Assembly (NCBI RefSeq): GCF_003945595.2
Contig: NW_024104620.1
Span: 5,525,465 to 5,589,464 of the forward strand
Length of the DNA: 64,000 nt
Direction: 5' to 3'
Source: Pipra filicauda
Lineage: Eukaryota > Chordata > Aves > Passeriformes > Pipridae
The first letter of the stretch is position 1; the number at the start of each line of letters is the position of its first letter. The position numbers and the translations under genes were made by a program. Of this stretch, positions 10,166 to 22,849 are shown piece by piece. The notes under the pieces are model-generated. The model did not search any database. It saw nothing but the letters and a program-made list of their open reading frames with translations, and had not been told where the DNA came from.

Positions 10166-10354
10166 GTGATTCCGACGTCGAAGCAAGGAGCAGCAGAGCA
10201 CATCATCTCTTTTGATGGCACCCAGCTCGTCGGCTCCCAAGTCTTTTTGATGTTGCCTGAATCCCATGTGAGCCAAAGTGGCTCTGAGCAGATGGCAGTG
10301 ACTAAGGAGGACTTGTTTGATGACAAAGTAACTCTGATTTGTGAAGAAACCAAG
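10166..10354 (+). pseudogene. ZBTB40: ZBTB40 last coding exon, original stop lost
   Basis: After a pyrimidine-rich acceptor (AG at 10164-10165) the exon reads in phase 0: VIPTSKQGAAEHIISFDGTQ, LVGSQVFLMLPESHVSQSGS, then AVTKEDLFDDKVTLICEETK. The human C-terminus is closely similar and ends at the corresponding GEAK. Here the next codon is CGG, not a stop, and the frame stays open to TAG at 10514-10516, adding 53 unrelated residues. Apart from this the exon shows no damage. Confidence 0.85.
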
Positions 10355-10598
10355 CGGGAGACAGTGGGGGGGGGCCTCCAACTGCCATTTGGTATTCCCT
10401 GGACTTGTTCAGGAGCTCAGTGTGCTGCTCCAGCTCGGGGATCCGGGGCTTCTCTGGGAAGGCAATCCCAGGCAGGCAGCAAGCACAGAGTGACCAGGGA
10501 CAGGAGAGGTTCATAGACATTCAGTGCCTGAGAAGTCTCCCTGCATTAAGCAGCTGCCAGCTCAGGTGAGCTGGACCACCTGTCTCTCCCAGGTGAGA

Positions 10599-10604
10599 AA
10601 TAAA
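10599..10604 (+). terminator. Possible ZBTB40 polyadenylation signal
   Basis: This AATAAA lies about 245 bp after the last ZBTB40-like codon and is the nearest canonical signal. Whether it is used, in view of the decay of the gene, is unknown. Confidence 0.3.
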
Positions 10605-13449
10605 GTGGAGGAAAAGAATGGGAATTGGGTGTGACCCTCTGCTGCTGTGAAGGGAGGGGAGGGGACTAGTGCAGGACAAAACTGGGGGGTATGGGTATGG
10701 GAAGAAAAAAAAAAAAGCTGTCCTGAGAATTTAGGATGGAGATTTTTATGGCTCAATCAGTGATGTAGTCACAGGTATCTTGTCTGCAGGGTGTGTGAGG
10801 GCTGCTTTGTGTCTTCTACTCTCACCTGTACTGATGTGCAGCTAGAGACCTCCTCCAGCACAGATCTGACCTTTGGGTCTCTCTTCTCCAGCAGGGACTT
10901 CCTGGGAACTGGGCTAAATGACTTCAGTGCTGTTTAGGTAGCACCTTGTGCAGCACAGCTTCTGATCCCATCTGTATTTTTGCTGTAACTGTCTGTTAGG
11001 AAGGAGGGTCCAAGGCAGATCTGGGGATCCCCATCCTCTCTGCAAGCAAACAGCCCCGAGATGTCCCACCACCCTCTTAATTCACCAGGAACATGCTGAA
11101 AAAGGAGAAGGAGTTGTGCCTGCATGCCAGGGTCCCTCATTACTGGTGACAGTGGCTTGGCACTAATGAAAGTATTTGAGTGTGGGAGAGCTGCTGTGAC
11201 TGCAAGTGGACATTCCCCTGCCACACAGGGGGCACTGCCTTGTAAAATGCATTCTGGTGCCCACTGTAAAGTTTGCTTCTCTGGTGCCAGCAAGATGCAA
11301 CAGCTTCATTGCAGCACACCAGTCCCTTTAAGGCTAAATTTCATAAAGCTTTTTTATCTGCAGCTTCCTAAAATATAATCTGATAATTAATGGTTTGCTG
11401 AATCCATTATGAAGTGCAATTAGATAGATGCAGGGTTCCTGTGGCTCTGAGGGGACTGGTAGCATTTATCTTCCTTTCCTTCGTGCCAGAAGGTTGAACT
11501 CTGCCACTGCAATATTTACACAGGGAGCGGCGATCCCGCCGGATCTCAGAGCCTGGGACCCCACGGTGAGCAGTGTGCTGTTGTGTCCTGCTGCCCAGAG
11601 CCACGGGAGATGAACAGATTGGAGTTTTCCAGCAGCATCTTGTGCTGGCTGCTCACTGCCACCAGGCAGAGATGGTGGCACAGGAGCGTGCCAAGGTGGC
11701 TGTGCCAGTGAGAGAGTTTGTTCCCATTATAACTTGGAAGGAACAGGGAGCAGCAGAGCTCCCAGGAGAGGGGCTTGGGGGACCTCATGACATTTTGTGT
11801 GTGTGTGTAGCAGCAAGCATATGACCCTGCTGAAGTGTTGCACATGTCCTGAAGGGCTCCCACATATGGTTTGTCCCCCCAAGCTTTTCAGGGATGGCGA
11901 CACGGAGGAAGCATGAGGTTAAGCTGCCACTGAATCCAGGAATGACCAGGAGATGGTGCTCAAGGCCTTGAGGATTAGTGCTAGTGGCCAGGTGCCTCTG
12001 CACCTTTGTGGAAGCTCCTCTGAGCCTTCCCAGGCCTTCCCCAGCTCCTGGGCTGCCAGCCATGGAGAGATCTTGAGCCACTGCCAAGCTGAAGGAGAAC
12101 TCCAAGCCCTGGACAGGTCACCTCCAAACCCTGGATATCACTGCTTAAAGAGCCTGAAGCTGGGTCTTGGCCACTTGTAGAGAGGGTAAAATGCACTTGT
12201 TACTGAGGTGAAGAGATGCAAAAGCCTGGGATCCCCCTTGACCAGGAGAGGGGCCAGAGGGGGAGCTGCTGGAGCCCATCTCATGTGTGGTGTGCATGGC
12301 ACTTGGGATGAGCATGGGGATAATGACACAACGAGCAACTGAGTCTTGATAGTTTCAGAGCAGATGTGTTGGGAGGAAAGTAGTGGATTTTGTCCCACAG
12401 GCTGGTGGAGTTGGAAGCTGTTCCCCCTTTTCTGACTCCGTGGGAGCTGGGAGCTGTGGAAATCCTGCACGGGTTGTGGGGAGGCTCTGGAGTGGGGAAT
12501 GGATTGTCCAGACAATGCTTTGCAGGTGTCCTGGCCTTTATGTGTGAGCCAATATCTGCAGGGAGAGCTAAGGTCAAGCTAATGTCCATTTGTTCCTGAA
12601 AAACTGTGGAGGGGGGGGTAAAGGTTTAACAGGGCTTGTGGAGAAGTTTTCCTTATTTCTGTCCATGTCACAGGGCAGAGCAGGTATTTGGGGCCTGTTG
12701 GCTGTGATACCTTTGGTCCCTGATTCCTCGTTGTTGTTACAGCTAGAGGGAGACCACCACAGGGTGAGGTGGTTCAGACTCACCTCTCCTGTTTGGGGCC
12801 ATCTCTCCTGCCTTTCTGCCCAGCAAGATCCTGTGTGGACGTATCCTCAGCAGAATCCTGCCAGCTCCACACACCCAGTGAGAGCTCTGTAGCTCGACAG
12901 AGCCCATCAAGTATCTGCTATATCATTACGAGGAGATAATAACTTACTTCCCCCCATTCCAGTTCCTTCTTGATAGATGAGATTTGTACAGCAGAGCAAA
13001 TTGCAGCATTAGCAACACCCATGTCCTACCCGGGAGGGAGATGCATTTCCCAGGACACGTCCTGCTCTGGTGTGCACCACACTGGAGATGCTGATTGCTG
13101 GTGATTCCTTGTTTTCTCTGTGAAAGTAAAACATGGAGGAGGAAAGATGTATCTGCAGAGTGTCATTTGAAGCAATTTGCTGGAAAATAAAACCTTCTTG
13201 TGCTTGAAAATATGATTTTTTTTTCAAATCTTCTCCCAGGTGCTGGGTGACCCACTGGGTTTTGGGTCCTGTGCCCCCCTTGACCTTGGTGCCATCCTCT
13301 AAGGAAGCAGGTCAGGCTGGAGCATGGGACCATCCTGCCCTTCACTGTGTCCTCCTATTGGAGCTGCCAGATGCTTTTGGGAAAAGGGCAGCCTCTAACA
13401 AACTGAGAAGTGACATCCCATGGAGGACTTTAGGTCAGGTACTGGTGGA
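10605..13449. other. Intergenic; no gene seen
   Basis: No exon, RNA gene or clear transposon was recognised. The open frames are short, overlap on both strands and lack domains. A short TG run occurs at 11796-11808. Confidence 0.5.
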
Positions 13450-13540
13450 ATGACAAGGTGAAATGGCTTTAAGCTGGAAGAGGATAGATTTAGATTGGAT
13501 ATTAGGAAGAAGTTCTCCCCTGTGAGGGTGGTGAGGCCCT
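13450..13540 (+). mobile_element. CR1 LINE fragment (+)
   Basis: The motifs TGACAAGGTGAAATGGCTTT, TAGATTTAGATTGGATATTA and GAGGGTGGTGAGGCCCTGG are the conserved CR1 3' region in sense orientation. It is truncated before the terminal octamers. Confidence 0.7.
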
Positions 13541-16500
13541 GGTTCTGACCCCGTGTCTGTCCTGTTGCTGTGGGATCCTTCGGAACAAGGCAGTGTGCCT
13601 TGTGTACAGCACTTGACCTTTCCCATGTAAAGTGTCATTTCACAGCCCCAAGGTGCTATTTTAACAGTGCCTGCAAATTCAGTGCTCTGGGCTTCATTTT
13701 TGGGTTGAGGTTTTTATTATTTTTAAATCCAACCTGCCTGTAATTAGGGGCAAAGATGCCGCTGCTCACCCAGGAGTTAAAGAAGGAGGTGGCAGGAGCA
13801 TGGAGGGAGTTTGGACAGAGCTTGAAGCCTCTTGTGGGGGAGAGGAAGAGGAGAATGGGTACTAATGGTCTGAAAACACTGTGTATGTGGTTCAGGCAAG
13901 CCCTGGCAGCCCCAGGTGATGCTGATATCTTGGCAAATTTTAATGTTGGTCTGGCAGGCTGCCGGCACGTCCCCAGTGAATTCAGGCACTGGAGAAGGGA
14001 AGTGATGTCTCCAACGGCCTCCATCCAGCTCAGCAAAACCTGAGTGCCCTTTCACAGCATGGAGATGAGACACGTCAGCAGCCAGAGGGATCCTCCCAGA
14101 TTTCGGTGGTTTGCTGCAGACGGTGAGAGCTGAGGCACTTCCCTGGGACATGGGCCTGGTAACCTTCTGTCCTGGGATGAGCAGGCTGGCTGATGGGGGG
14201 CCTGGCTGCCTCCCCAGCATCAGTTCCTGAGCCCCAGCACCGTCAACTGCACGAGGCCTCCTTAGAGAAACCTCCACAATTCCCAATTTCCTTTCATGGG
14301 GTCTCCAGCCAGCCTTCTGCACAAGCAGAAACTCTCACTCTGCCTTCCCTGCACCCTTTATGATCACTCAAAGCAGGAAATCTCCCCAGGTTTCTAATCA
14401 TGTTTAAGCAGACCTGATAAAGTGCAGTTCTTAGTCCATTTAACATCAGACACACGGATGCTGTGTAAGCTGTGTAAGTGGGAGTGGGGCTGGGAAGCAC
14501 CCGTGGGCCAGACCATGCCACTGGTTTCTGTGACCTGCAAGGAAACAGAAAGCCCTTGCTGGTGAGACAGAGGCTGGAGGAGCAGTGAGGAGCAGTGGGG
14601 ATCTGCCTGGCATCACTAAGTGTCAGGCTGTGTGCCTGGGAAGGTGCCACGCTGGCTGTGTGGGGACAGGAGGGGACTGGTTAGGATGTGTGACAGCATC
14701 CTGAGGGCTGCTGGTTGGAACAAGAGCCCTGAGCAACGTTTGGGGGCTTTAGGAGCTGCTTTTGGCAGAAGTCTGGAGGAGTTTCCTGTTGCCCCTGCTC
14801 TGAGATGTCATTGCTCACCCACAGCAGCGTGTGACAAGGGAATGACAAACTGAAGGCTCTGCAGGAGACATCTGCCTGACAGCACGAGTCAGGAGGTGGG
14901 AAACCTGTCTGGAAGCACGAGAGCAAAGGAGCTCTCACTGCTCCATGTGGCTGAGGAGTGACCCGGTGGTAGCTTCACCCCCTGTGCTGGGAGATGGTGC
15001 TCACTGCCATCTCTGCACTCTGGCAAGTGCTGGAGAGCATCACTGTTAGTCAAGGTCCATTTGTACAGAGCACAAATACTTAGCTTGGCCTTATTTCCCT
15101 TTTTTTGGACACCCTGGAAACGCCTGGCATTGTGGGTGGTCCAGACAGTGACCTTTCCACTCCTGACAGGAGCAGTCAGTCCCTGTCTTGCTTCTGAGGA
15201 GCTCAGGGTCAAGTTTGTTGGCCGATATTCCTTCATCCCGTGGATCAGGGATGCTTAGAGCCCTGCAGCATATGGGAAGCCTCGTCTGGGCAGGCTGGCT
15301 GCTTGTGTTCTCTGCGCTTCCCAGACTTTCTCCCGCTGGCCCCAAAGCCTCCTGCAGATGGGGAGGGCTGGCCGGGGTGGGTCTGGTGTGCACATCCTCC
15401 CTTCGAGCACCAGGAGGAGCTGCCAGCAAGTGGGTCTGTCCTGATAGATTAGATCTATCTTGAGGCTGTGCAAAATCATCTCAGCCCACAGGTCTTCCAG
15501 CCACTGGAGGCTTCCTGCTGGAGCTGGAGTTTGCTCTCTTTCTCTTGGCTGCAATAAGGTGAGCAGAGCCCTGCCTCAGGTTTCAGGCTGCCTGGGGAGA
15601 TAATCCATGCCCCTCCAGCTGTGCTGAACCTGCTAATGGGTGTGATGATGGCTTTCCCTGACAGGAGAATCTGGCTTTCCCTGCCCAAGGATGCCAAGGC
15701 CATATGTCACCTCCTCCATGGCCTTGGCCTTCCTGACCAGCACTTTGGTGGGGAAGAGTTGAGCTCCAGTCTTTGCCGGCCGCCCTCATCCCTCAACTTT
15801 GCTGTCCTTCACCTGGACTAGGTCTCCCTGCAGGTTCACCCCAGCCCTCCACCTACCTTCCCCTGATCTGCCATCACCCAGACCTTCTTCCCCAAAGCTC
15901 ATCCTGCAGAGGTGTGCCTGCACCTCGATGTGTTCCTGCCCCATGCAGGGTTTTGCTCTCTGTAGAGACTACGTGTGGGGGCACATCTGGAAAGTCTCCA
16001 ATTGCAGGTATATAATTCCCATTCTGATCTTCTGCAGGAGTCACAGGGGGACTCAGTGCTGGGTGGAATGGCTGTAAGGACCCCACGAATGTGGAGGTTG
16101 TTCCCTTTGTCCAACTTGTGTGTTTATTTTTCCAGCTCAGAGGCTCCAGCGAGACACTGTTTAGAGCAGAGCTGCCCCATCCACTGATACTTAATGCCAT
16201 AATAACATCACATTGGTTCAGCACATTGCACTTCAGACCTGTAGTTGTTTCTTTTGTCCCTGAGTGTTTAAAGCTGTTGTTATTGAGCTGCCCAGTGACA
16301 CAAGGGGCTTTCTCCAGCAGGGTTATAGATGATAGTGAGTTTGGTGATACACAGGAGCAGGTCAGATGATCTCTGTGGCGTGTGTGAACTCCTGTTTATC
16401 AACAGCCGGTCTCTGTGAGCAGTGAATTCCCTCCGCAGCTCCCTCCAGCCTCTCACATCAGCTAACCCAGATAATCCTTTGCTATCTGCCACATCTCAGT

Positions 16501-19379
16501 AGATCTATTAAACACACATGAGTTCTGGTGTCCTTGTACAGAACCAGGGTATGTTGCAAGATTTCAAATCCCCCAGTGCAGGATTCTGTCAAAGTTTTGT
16601 TGAAAGTCTAAATAAATAAACCCCTTTTACTCATCCATTTCTCAGTGGTTCTGAGGGCTTTTCTGTTTTAAAGGTGAGGCATTGCTGTTCCCCCAACAAA
16701 CTGCTTCACACTGTTGGTGGTACAGCTGGCCAGGAGCTGCTGCAGCTGATGAGACCCCATGGTAGGTGATTGGATTTGGGATTCCAGGAGCTTTGCACAG
16801 GTGAGGTTGGGTCTCCCCACAGCTCTAGTGGAGGATGAGGACAGATCAGACTTGCTTTGGGGGTTCACAGTGACTCATTTCATGATGAAGAAATCAAACC
16901 CTCAGCCCTGCCATGTGTCCAGCCTCTCTGGCTGTGTCCCTCTGGGATGTGCACAGGTGACTGCCAAGCACTGGCACTCCGGAGGGCCAGCAGAGCAGGT
17001 AGCACAGAGAGCACATTCCTGCTGCTACTCCTCGTTGCTTCTGTGTCAGTACCTGTCCCCCCCGCCCGGCTCTCACTGCAAAAGGCTCTACCACTCCTGC
17101 ATTCCTAATGCAAACATTGCAGGAGGATGATTCAGCACTTGGCAGAGAATTGCAGATGCTCCAGAGATTATTCTGAGCATCTTGGAGTGGCTCTGGGAAG
17201 CAGTGGGGTGATCATGGTCCCTGCACTCTTCCCTGTGTCAGTCGAGGCTCTGTGCAGGGATGTGGGACACAGCACTGGGCAAGCCCAGCATGCTGCCCTC
17301 CTGTCTCTGAGCCTGCTTTCCCCCTCCCAAAACTCTGCAGCCCCGGCAGGGATCCAGTGCTCCCCTTCCCCCTCAGGGAGCAGACAGCTCATCTTGCCAA
17401 AAAGATCGAACGCAATTTCCTTTTTCTGTGTCACAAGCTCATTCCTGGGGCTGTGCTCAGGCCAGGTGCTTGCAGGGAGAGGTCTCCTGTTGGGAACAAT
17501 CCCTTCCACTGGGCTGGGGGGATTACTCAGACCTGTAATTTGAGTGGGGACTAACTGGTTTTGGTTTAAACGTGGAAACTGCTGTCTGCCATGATGGGAA
17601 GCAAAAAGAATCCAAAAGCAGCTGGAATCAATGGGCTGCAGCTCAAGGGGATGAACAGAGCCCCAAGCTGCTGATGGGCTTCAGCAGGGGCTGTGGGATG
17701 TGCCTGTCCCTTGGGAACAATGGCTGGACCCTGAGGGCTTGGACATTGGCATCTCTATTAATCTCTGATCCCCAGAGCACCTCTGCTGGCTTGGCCCTGT
17801 TCTCCCTCTGAGCCCTTGCACTGATGGTGGTGCCCTGGGGGAAACCACACTGCTGGTGCTCTGGAGACCCCAAACAGGGGGTTGGCAGTTTCACCCACAG
17901 AAGCTGTTTAATTTGGGGCGGTGGTGAGGGCTGGGGGCAGCCTCCCTCCCTGCACTGTGGGGAGCTATCCCCATCCTCTGCTCTGTGTGTTTGGAGCAGG
18001 TCTCTGCTCATCAGTGGGTTTCTCTGTTTTCTTCTGGACCTGCCTGTCGTGCTGCATCCCTCCCTTGCCTCAGTGAGCTCGCTTGGCAAGCCTTCCTCCA
18101 TGCTCTGTGTGCTCTGTACTGCGTGGGCCGGACAGACTGGATGAGTTTTCCCTTCCCAACCTTGTGGGAGCATGACCAGAATAACTGCTGAGACCACGGG
18201 CCTCCTGCCCTGTCCTGGACAATGGGGCCATTGGCACTGAGTGCCAAGGAACCAGCCTGGTCACTCTCCTCTGGAGGCAACACTGAGGGTGATGATGGGG
18301 GCCCAGAATCTTCCAGATGCCTGCCCAAGGGATGGTCTAGGAGGGTATCTCACATGCTCAGGTGCCCTGATCCACCCCCCTGGTCTGCTCTGGATAGCTT
18401 CAGCAGGAAAGGGGAGAGGAGGGAGGTGCTCACATGAGGCCACCTGGTCTTGCAGGAGGAGCAGAGTGGAGCAGCTGTTGCTGGGCAGAATGATGGAAAA
18501 AGAGGGTTGTGACAACCAGTATTACCAGGGAGTGTTCCCTGTCCTCCCCCACCACTCCCCATCACCTTTTTTTTTTCTCTAAGCTCAAATAATGCAGAAC
18601 ACATCCACAGAGATTTTGGCTCAGTTTTCCCCCCCAAAAAACCTTTCGTCTGTGATGAAGCCTGAGACATCTCCAGCACAAAGGGTTCTTTTTTTTTTTT
18701 TTTTTTAAAGTTGTTAATGCTTTAAAAGAGGGGTTTAGGAGAGAACGACCTTCAGTGTCGGTTCTAATCTCACTGCACGAGTCTCTAATATCCCTTGCTC
18801 ACACAAATACATAACACCCAGCTTCCTCCAGAGCATCCTTCAAGAAAATCGATGAGGAAATGGGATTTGCCATGCTGGTCCAGCTCGCTCAGGGCCCTCT
18901 CTTCAGAGGTGACTGGACTCATGCACCAAAGGTAAAAATCCTCTGCCACCCACTTCTGCAGCAGCCTGAGGGAAAAAGAAATCCCTTCAGAGCATGGTTT
19001 CCCCTCCAGATTTTAAATAAATATTTTGGCCATCCCTGTTGGAGGGCCAAACCCTGTTACACTGCTGCAAAGCCTGTAGTATCCAGGTGGGAATGAATTT
19101 ACAGATCACTTGGCAAGACTTGCTTCAGACCCCTTGCATCCAGGGGAGCAGCTCCAGGAACTTCCAGCTGTGAAATCACCACCTCAAACAGGGTGAGACA
19201 GAAATGACATCTGATGGGCACTGTTGATGTTGATGTCACCCAGAGGAGGACTCCAGCTGTATGTCCTGCTGTGCCTCTGTGCTGTTACACCCTGTGGTGT
19301 GACCAGCTGTGCCAGCGCGGCATCTCTGAGGGCTCAGTGATGTCGGGAGGAAAAGGCCCAGCAAGGGTTTGAGTAGGGG
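13541..19379. other. Intergenic; no gene seen
   Basis: There are many overlapping short open frames on both strands, typical of GC-rich non-coding DNA, but no recognisable protein or RNA. A T-tract lies at about 18688-18706. Confidence 0.5.
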
Positions 19380-19446
19380 GCTGTGGTGAACTAGATGGTC
19401 TTTAGAGTTTCTGTCCAACCTCAACGTGTTCTGCAATTCTGTGATT
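19380..19446 (+). mobile_element. CR1 LINE 3' end (+)
   Basis: GAACTAGATGGTCTTTAGAG, then CTGTCCAACCTCAACGTG and ATTCTGTGATT is the sense CR1 terminus with one octamer-like ATTCTGTG. The copy is only about 65 bp and lies 90 bp from an oppositely oriented CR1. Confidence 0.6.
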
Positions 19447-19534
19447 GCAATTTTTTGGCAGATCTCTTCCGTTTTTCCTGAGGATTGAGTCCATGGCTTT
19501 GGCTGGGTTCCCCTACTGCAGCACAGACCACTGT

Positions 19535-19835
19535 CACAGAATCACAGAATGGTTTGGGTTGGAAGGGACCTTGAAGTTCATCTCATTCCATCCCCCTGCC
19601 ATAGGCAGGGACACCTTCTACTGGCCCAGGCTGCTCCAAGCCCTGTCCAACCTGACCTTGGACACTTCAGGGATGGGGCAGCCACAGCTTCTCTGGGCAA
19701 CCTGTGCCAGGGCCCCACCACCCTCACAGGAAGAATTTCTTCCCAATATCCAGTCTAAATCTACTCTCCTTCAGCTTAAGGTCATTCCCCCTTGTCCTAT
19801 CACTACATGTCCTTGAATGAAGTCCCTCTCCAACC
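19535..19835 (-). mobile_element. CR1 LINE 3' fragment (-)
   Basis: It starts with CACAGAATCACAGAATGG and GTTTGGGTTGGAAGGGAC, the reverse complement of the CR1 terminus. It continues through GGGCAACCTGTGCCAGGG, CACCACCCTCACAGGAAG and CCCCCTTGTCCTATCACTAC. About 300 bp; truncated internally, as usual for CR1. Confidence 0.88.
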
Positions 19836-20971
19836 TAAGCAAACTCTAAACTCAAGAGTGCTGCTTCCATATTTCTGCTAGTCTCAAAACCAAACACCTT
19901 TGGTGTAGGCTCCAATGCAATCCTAGTGTCAAGACAGAATGAAGCAGGACAACTCAAGGTGGACATTTTGTCTCACCTGGTTCCTGAGGGAGGAATATCT
20001 GACTCCCAGTTATGCCACTTGTCCAGAAAGATGGGTGTGTGGTACTTTGGTCTGCTCTGTGCAGAGCCTGGGAGGTTCCCTGTAGTTTGAGTGACCATTT
20101 GACAGCTCTGTGCCCAAGGTAGTAGCCCTATGAGAGCACTGTTATGACCTCTTTCACTTCCCACAGGTCATACCAGCTCTCTCTTACTGTGAAGATGATT
20201 TCTACCCAGCTCTGGAGGTATCAAACCATAGGTTCCTCTGTCCTGGACCACGCTGCCCTCTTGTCCCAGTGACATTAATCTGACCATGCAGCTTCCACAA
20301 GTACCCAGACATCCAGCTGGATGGCAGCCCCATCCTGCCAGCATTGCACTGTTGGGGCCTCAGGCTTGTTGTCACAGTGCAAGACACCACAGGGTAGGTC
20401 CTAGAAGCTGTGGGATCACACACATGAGCAGTGCATCACTGTGAGCATCCTGGGGGGCAGGCAGAGATATCAGCTCCTCTCTCCATGTTCAGCTTCCATG
20501 CAGGCCGTGGCTGTTTGCCAGCCTGATTCTGTCCTTCCAGGAGTTTCCTTTCTTTGAGGAAGCTGGTGTTACTCAGTAGTAGTACAGCTTGATGCTGTCC
20601 CCTTTTCCCTGTCAGGGTCGACCATCCTCCCACCCGCATGGTTGCTGCAGCTCCAAGCCACATCCTCCATCTGTGCCGGGGACACAGCGGCTCTCGCTGC
20701 CTGCAGGCACGTCCCAGCACTCACAGAGCTGTTTTAACTCTGCCCTTCTGCCTTCTGTTCACCAGCTTCCAGATCTGCCCTTTCTGGTTCTCTCCACGTC
20801 TCCAAGGCTTCCCCAGCTCTAGGATGGTGTCTGGCCTTGGATGTGGGACTTTCCCACTCTGCACTGGCTCCAGTCTGTCCTTAATGGGAGTGAAGAAAAC
20901 TCTCATGGTACCAAGGCGAGCAGTCTGGTAGTGTTCACTTCAAAAATGCATCACTTATCCAAGCTGTAAAT
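19836..20971. other. Intergenic; no gene seen
   Basis: Unique-looking sequence between two CR1 fragments. No supported feature. Confidence 0.5.
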
Positions 20972-21238
20972 GCTCTGGAAGGGACTTAAAGGCTCTTCTC
21001 CTTCCAGCTGCTTGCCATGGGCAGGAACACCTTCCACTATCCCAGGTTGCTCCAAGCCCCATCCATCCTTAAACACTTCCAGGGATGGGGCAACCACAGC
21101 TTCTCTGGGCAACCTGTGCCAGGGCCTCACCACCCTCACAGCCAAGAATTCCTTCCCAGTATCCCACCTAACCCTGTCCTCTGTCATGGGAAGCCATTCC
21201 CCCTTGTCCTGTCACTACATGCCCTTGTTAAAAGTCCA
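20972..21238 (-). mobile_element. CR1 LINE 3' fragment (-)
   Basis: GGAAGGGACTTAAAGGCTC, CCATGGGCAGGAACACCTTC, GGGATGGGGCAACCACAGC and CCCTTGTCCTGTCACTACAT follow in the order expected for antisense CR1. The terminal octamers are lost. Confidence 0.85.
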
Positions 21239-21429
21239 ACACGCTGCTCAGAGCACAAGGCTGCTGACTCACTGCTAGTAATGAAACTGGGCTGCAGAAC
21301 CCATCCCCTTGTGTCCCACTGCTGCTGCAGTGCTCCTGCTGCACCTCCACTGGGCAAATCCAGCCCACTTGCAAGATTTCCTCTCCAGCTGGGCACACGG
21401 AGGCATGTGCATCTTCTAATGACAGCTGA

Positions 21430-21610
21430 GATTTGTGAGTATTGACTTCATTATTCAGTGATTAAAATATTCCAGCCTCGTTGCGACAAGGGGGTGCATT
21501 AATGATTTATAGTATTGCATTTTGATTCGACACCTTTAGAAGCGGCTTGTGCGGTGGATCCTGCTGAAATTTGGAAATGAAATCTGGAAATTTACCTGTT
21601 TAATTGGCTC
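21430..21610. promoter_or_regulatory. Candidate non-coding regulatory element
   Basis: This AT-rich, non-repetitive block stands out from its GC-rich surroundings and contains several homeodomain-like cores (ATTAATGATT, TTTAATTGG). It has no coding potential. The regulatory role is inferred from composition only and would need cross-species alignment. Confidence 0.25.
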
Positions 21611-22439
21611 GAAAGGTAGGACAGTGGGCTGGATGCACCATGGAGAAAATCTGGAAGTGCCTTTGGACAGTGCCTGTGCCCCAGAGCAGCGTGGCTGCAC
21701 CCGTGCCCGAGGGGGTGGCACTGGCTGGGGTGACACCACCCATCTCCACACGTGACAGGAGGCTGGTGTCTGACCCTCTGTCATTCTTCTTGAGGCAGCT
21801 TTTGCAGAGTTTTAAGTCTCTTATAAAGTGATGGGTCCTGGGAGCAGAGGGGCTTCCAGGAGTGTTTACGGGTCACAGGGGCTTCAAGCTCAGCACTTCT
21901 CTCCATGCCACCGTCCCACCTTCCTGTGGGACACTACTCTGCAACCATCTGTCCCAACAGACCATCCCAGCCCTTCCTCTTGCTCCTCTGGTGGAGGAGG
22001 CTGGGAATGAGACACAGTTGCCTGTGACTTTGCTGTCCCTGCAGGGAATCCATGACTGACCGTCCGTCTCCATCCTCAGCCTCACCTGCTATTATCAGCA
22101 AACGCTCTGAGACCTGTTTGTCTGAGTCTCTTGTGTACGGTGGGGGGCCCCATCGATCGCTTTATCTCTTACCTCTGCTCTTAGCAGACCCCTGGGGCAG
22201 TGTCTTTTCCTCTTGCCCGCGTCCTGAGACGAGGAGGAGGGACAGCAAGGGGTGGGGGGGTGTGGTGTGTGACCTGCAGCGTGTTTCAGAGGGATGGACG
22301 GGAGAAGGGATGTTCAACTCCAGGCATTCCCATCGCAGGATTTCCCCCTTGAACTGATGCCGGCAACAGCCTCAGCGCCTGGGGACCCCCAGGTCTCTTT
22401 CGGGAGTGTCATCCCATCCCCTTTTATCTCCGCTCCTTC
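21611..22439. other. Intergenic; no gene seen
   Basis: GC-rich sequence with short open frames in several phases and no recognisable product. Confidence 0.45.
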
Positions 22440-22590
22440 CCAGCCCAATTAGCTGTTTAAGGTACCGCAGACCTCATCCGATAAGTTTACCTAATTGCTT
22501 CACCTAAGTTAATTACTTCTTGGCTGAACAAGAAAGCAACATAATTGATGCCAAAGCGTATTTGTCACTTCGATTAACGTCCTGGGAGAG
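22440..22590. promoter_or_regulatory. Candidate enhancer rich in TAAT cores
   Basis: Within 150 bp there are CCAATTAGC, CTAATTGC, GTTAATTAC, ATAATTGATG and GATTAACG, all homeodomain-type cores, in a non-repetitive AT-rich island. No coding frame is seen. The call is an inference from motif density. Confidence 0.3.
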
Positions 22591-22849
22591 GGAGATCTCT
22601 CCCCGGCACCCTTCCGTCCTGGCTGCAGCCACAGAGCACCCCACTCCTCGAGGACTTCCCTGAGTCCTGGCTGTTCCCTGGGAGTCGGGATAGCCGGCAG
22701 TCAGGACAGCCGGAGTGCTGGGCTGAGGTCTCTCCTGCTGAGTAAGGCTGGCAGTGATTGTCAGGAAGTTTGCACCCGCTTCTTTCTTTTGGAGGGTTTT
22801 TTTTTTATTTCTCTTCCCTTTGCATGTGAAAGGATTTGAGGTAGTAGGT

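Larger units (their letters stand above)
482..10354 (+). pseudogene. ZBTB40: ZBTB40 locus, 3' part, decayed (unitary pseudogene)
   Basis: Collinear exons on the + strand match human ZBTB40 from its middle helical region to its C-terminus, in the right order and separated by introns with mostly normal splice sites. ZBTB40 is a nuclear BTB/C2H2 zinc-finger protein; the human form is about 1,239 residues with a BTB domain, a long helical middle part and a run of C2H2 fingers. Here the finger-coding part carries two in-frame TAG codons (7730, 7889), two frame shifts (near 6975 and between about 7140 and 7163), a missing GT donor after 7232, a deletion of about 7 bases near 8976, replaced zinc ligands, and heavily eroded exons. 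Introns are retained and the probable EPHA8 start lies downstream on the same strand, as in human, so this is the native locus and not a retrocopy. A poor assembly could fake single indels, but not the clustered stops plus ligand losses. An intact paralogue elsewhere, or a surviving truncated product, cannot be excluded from this window. Confidence 0.82.
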
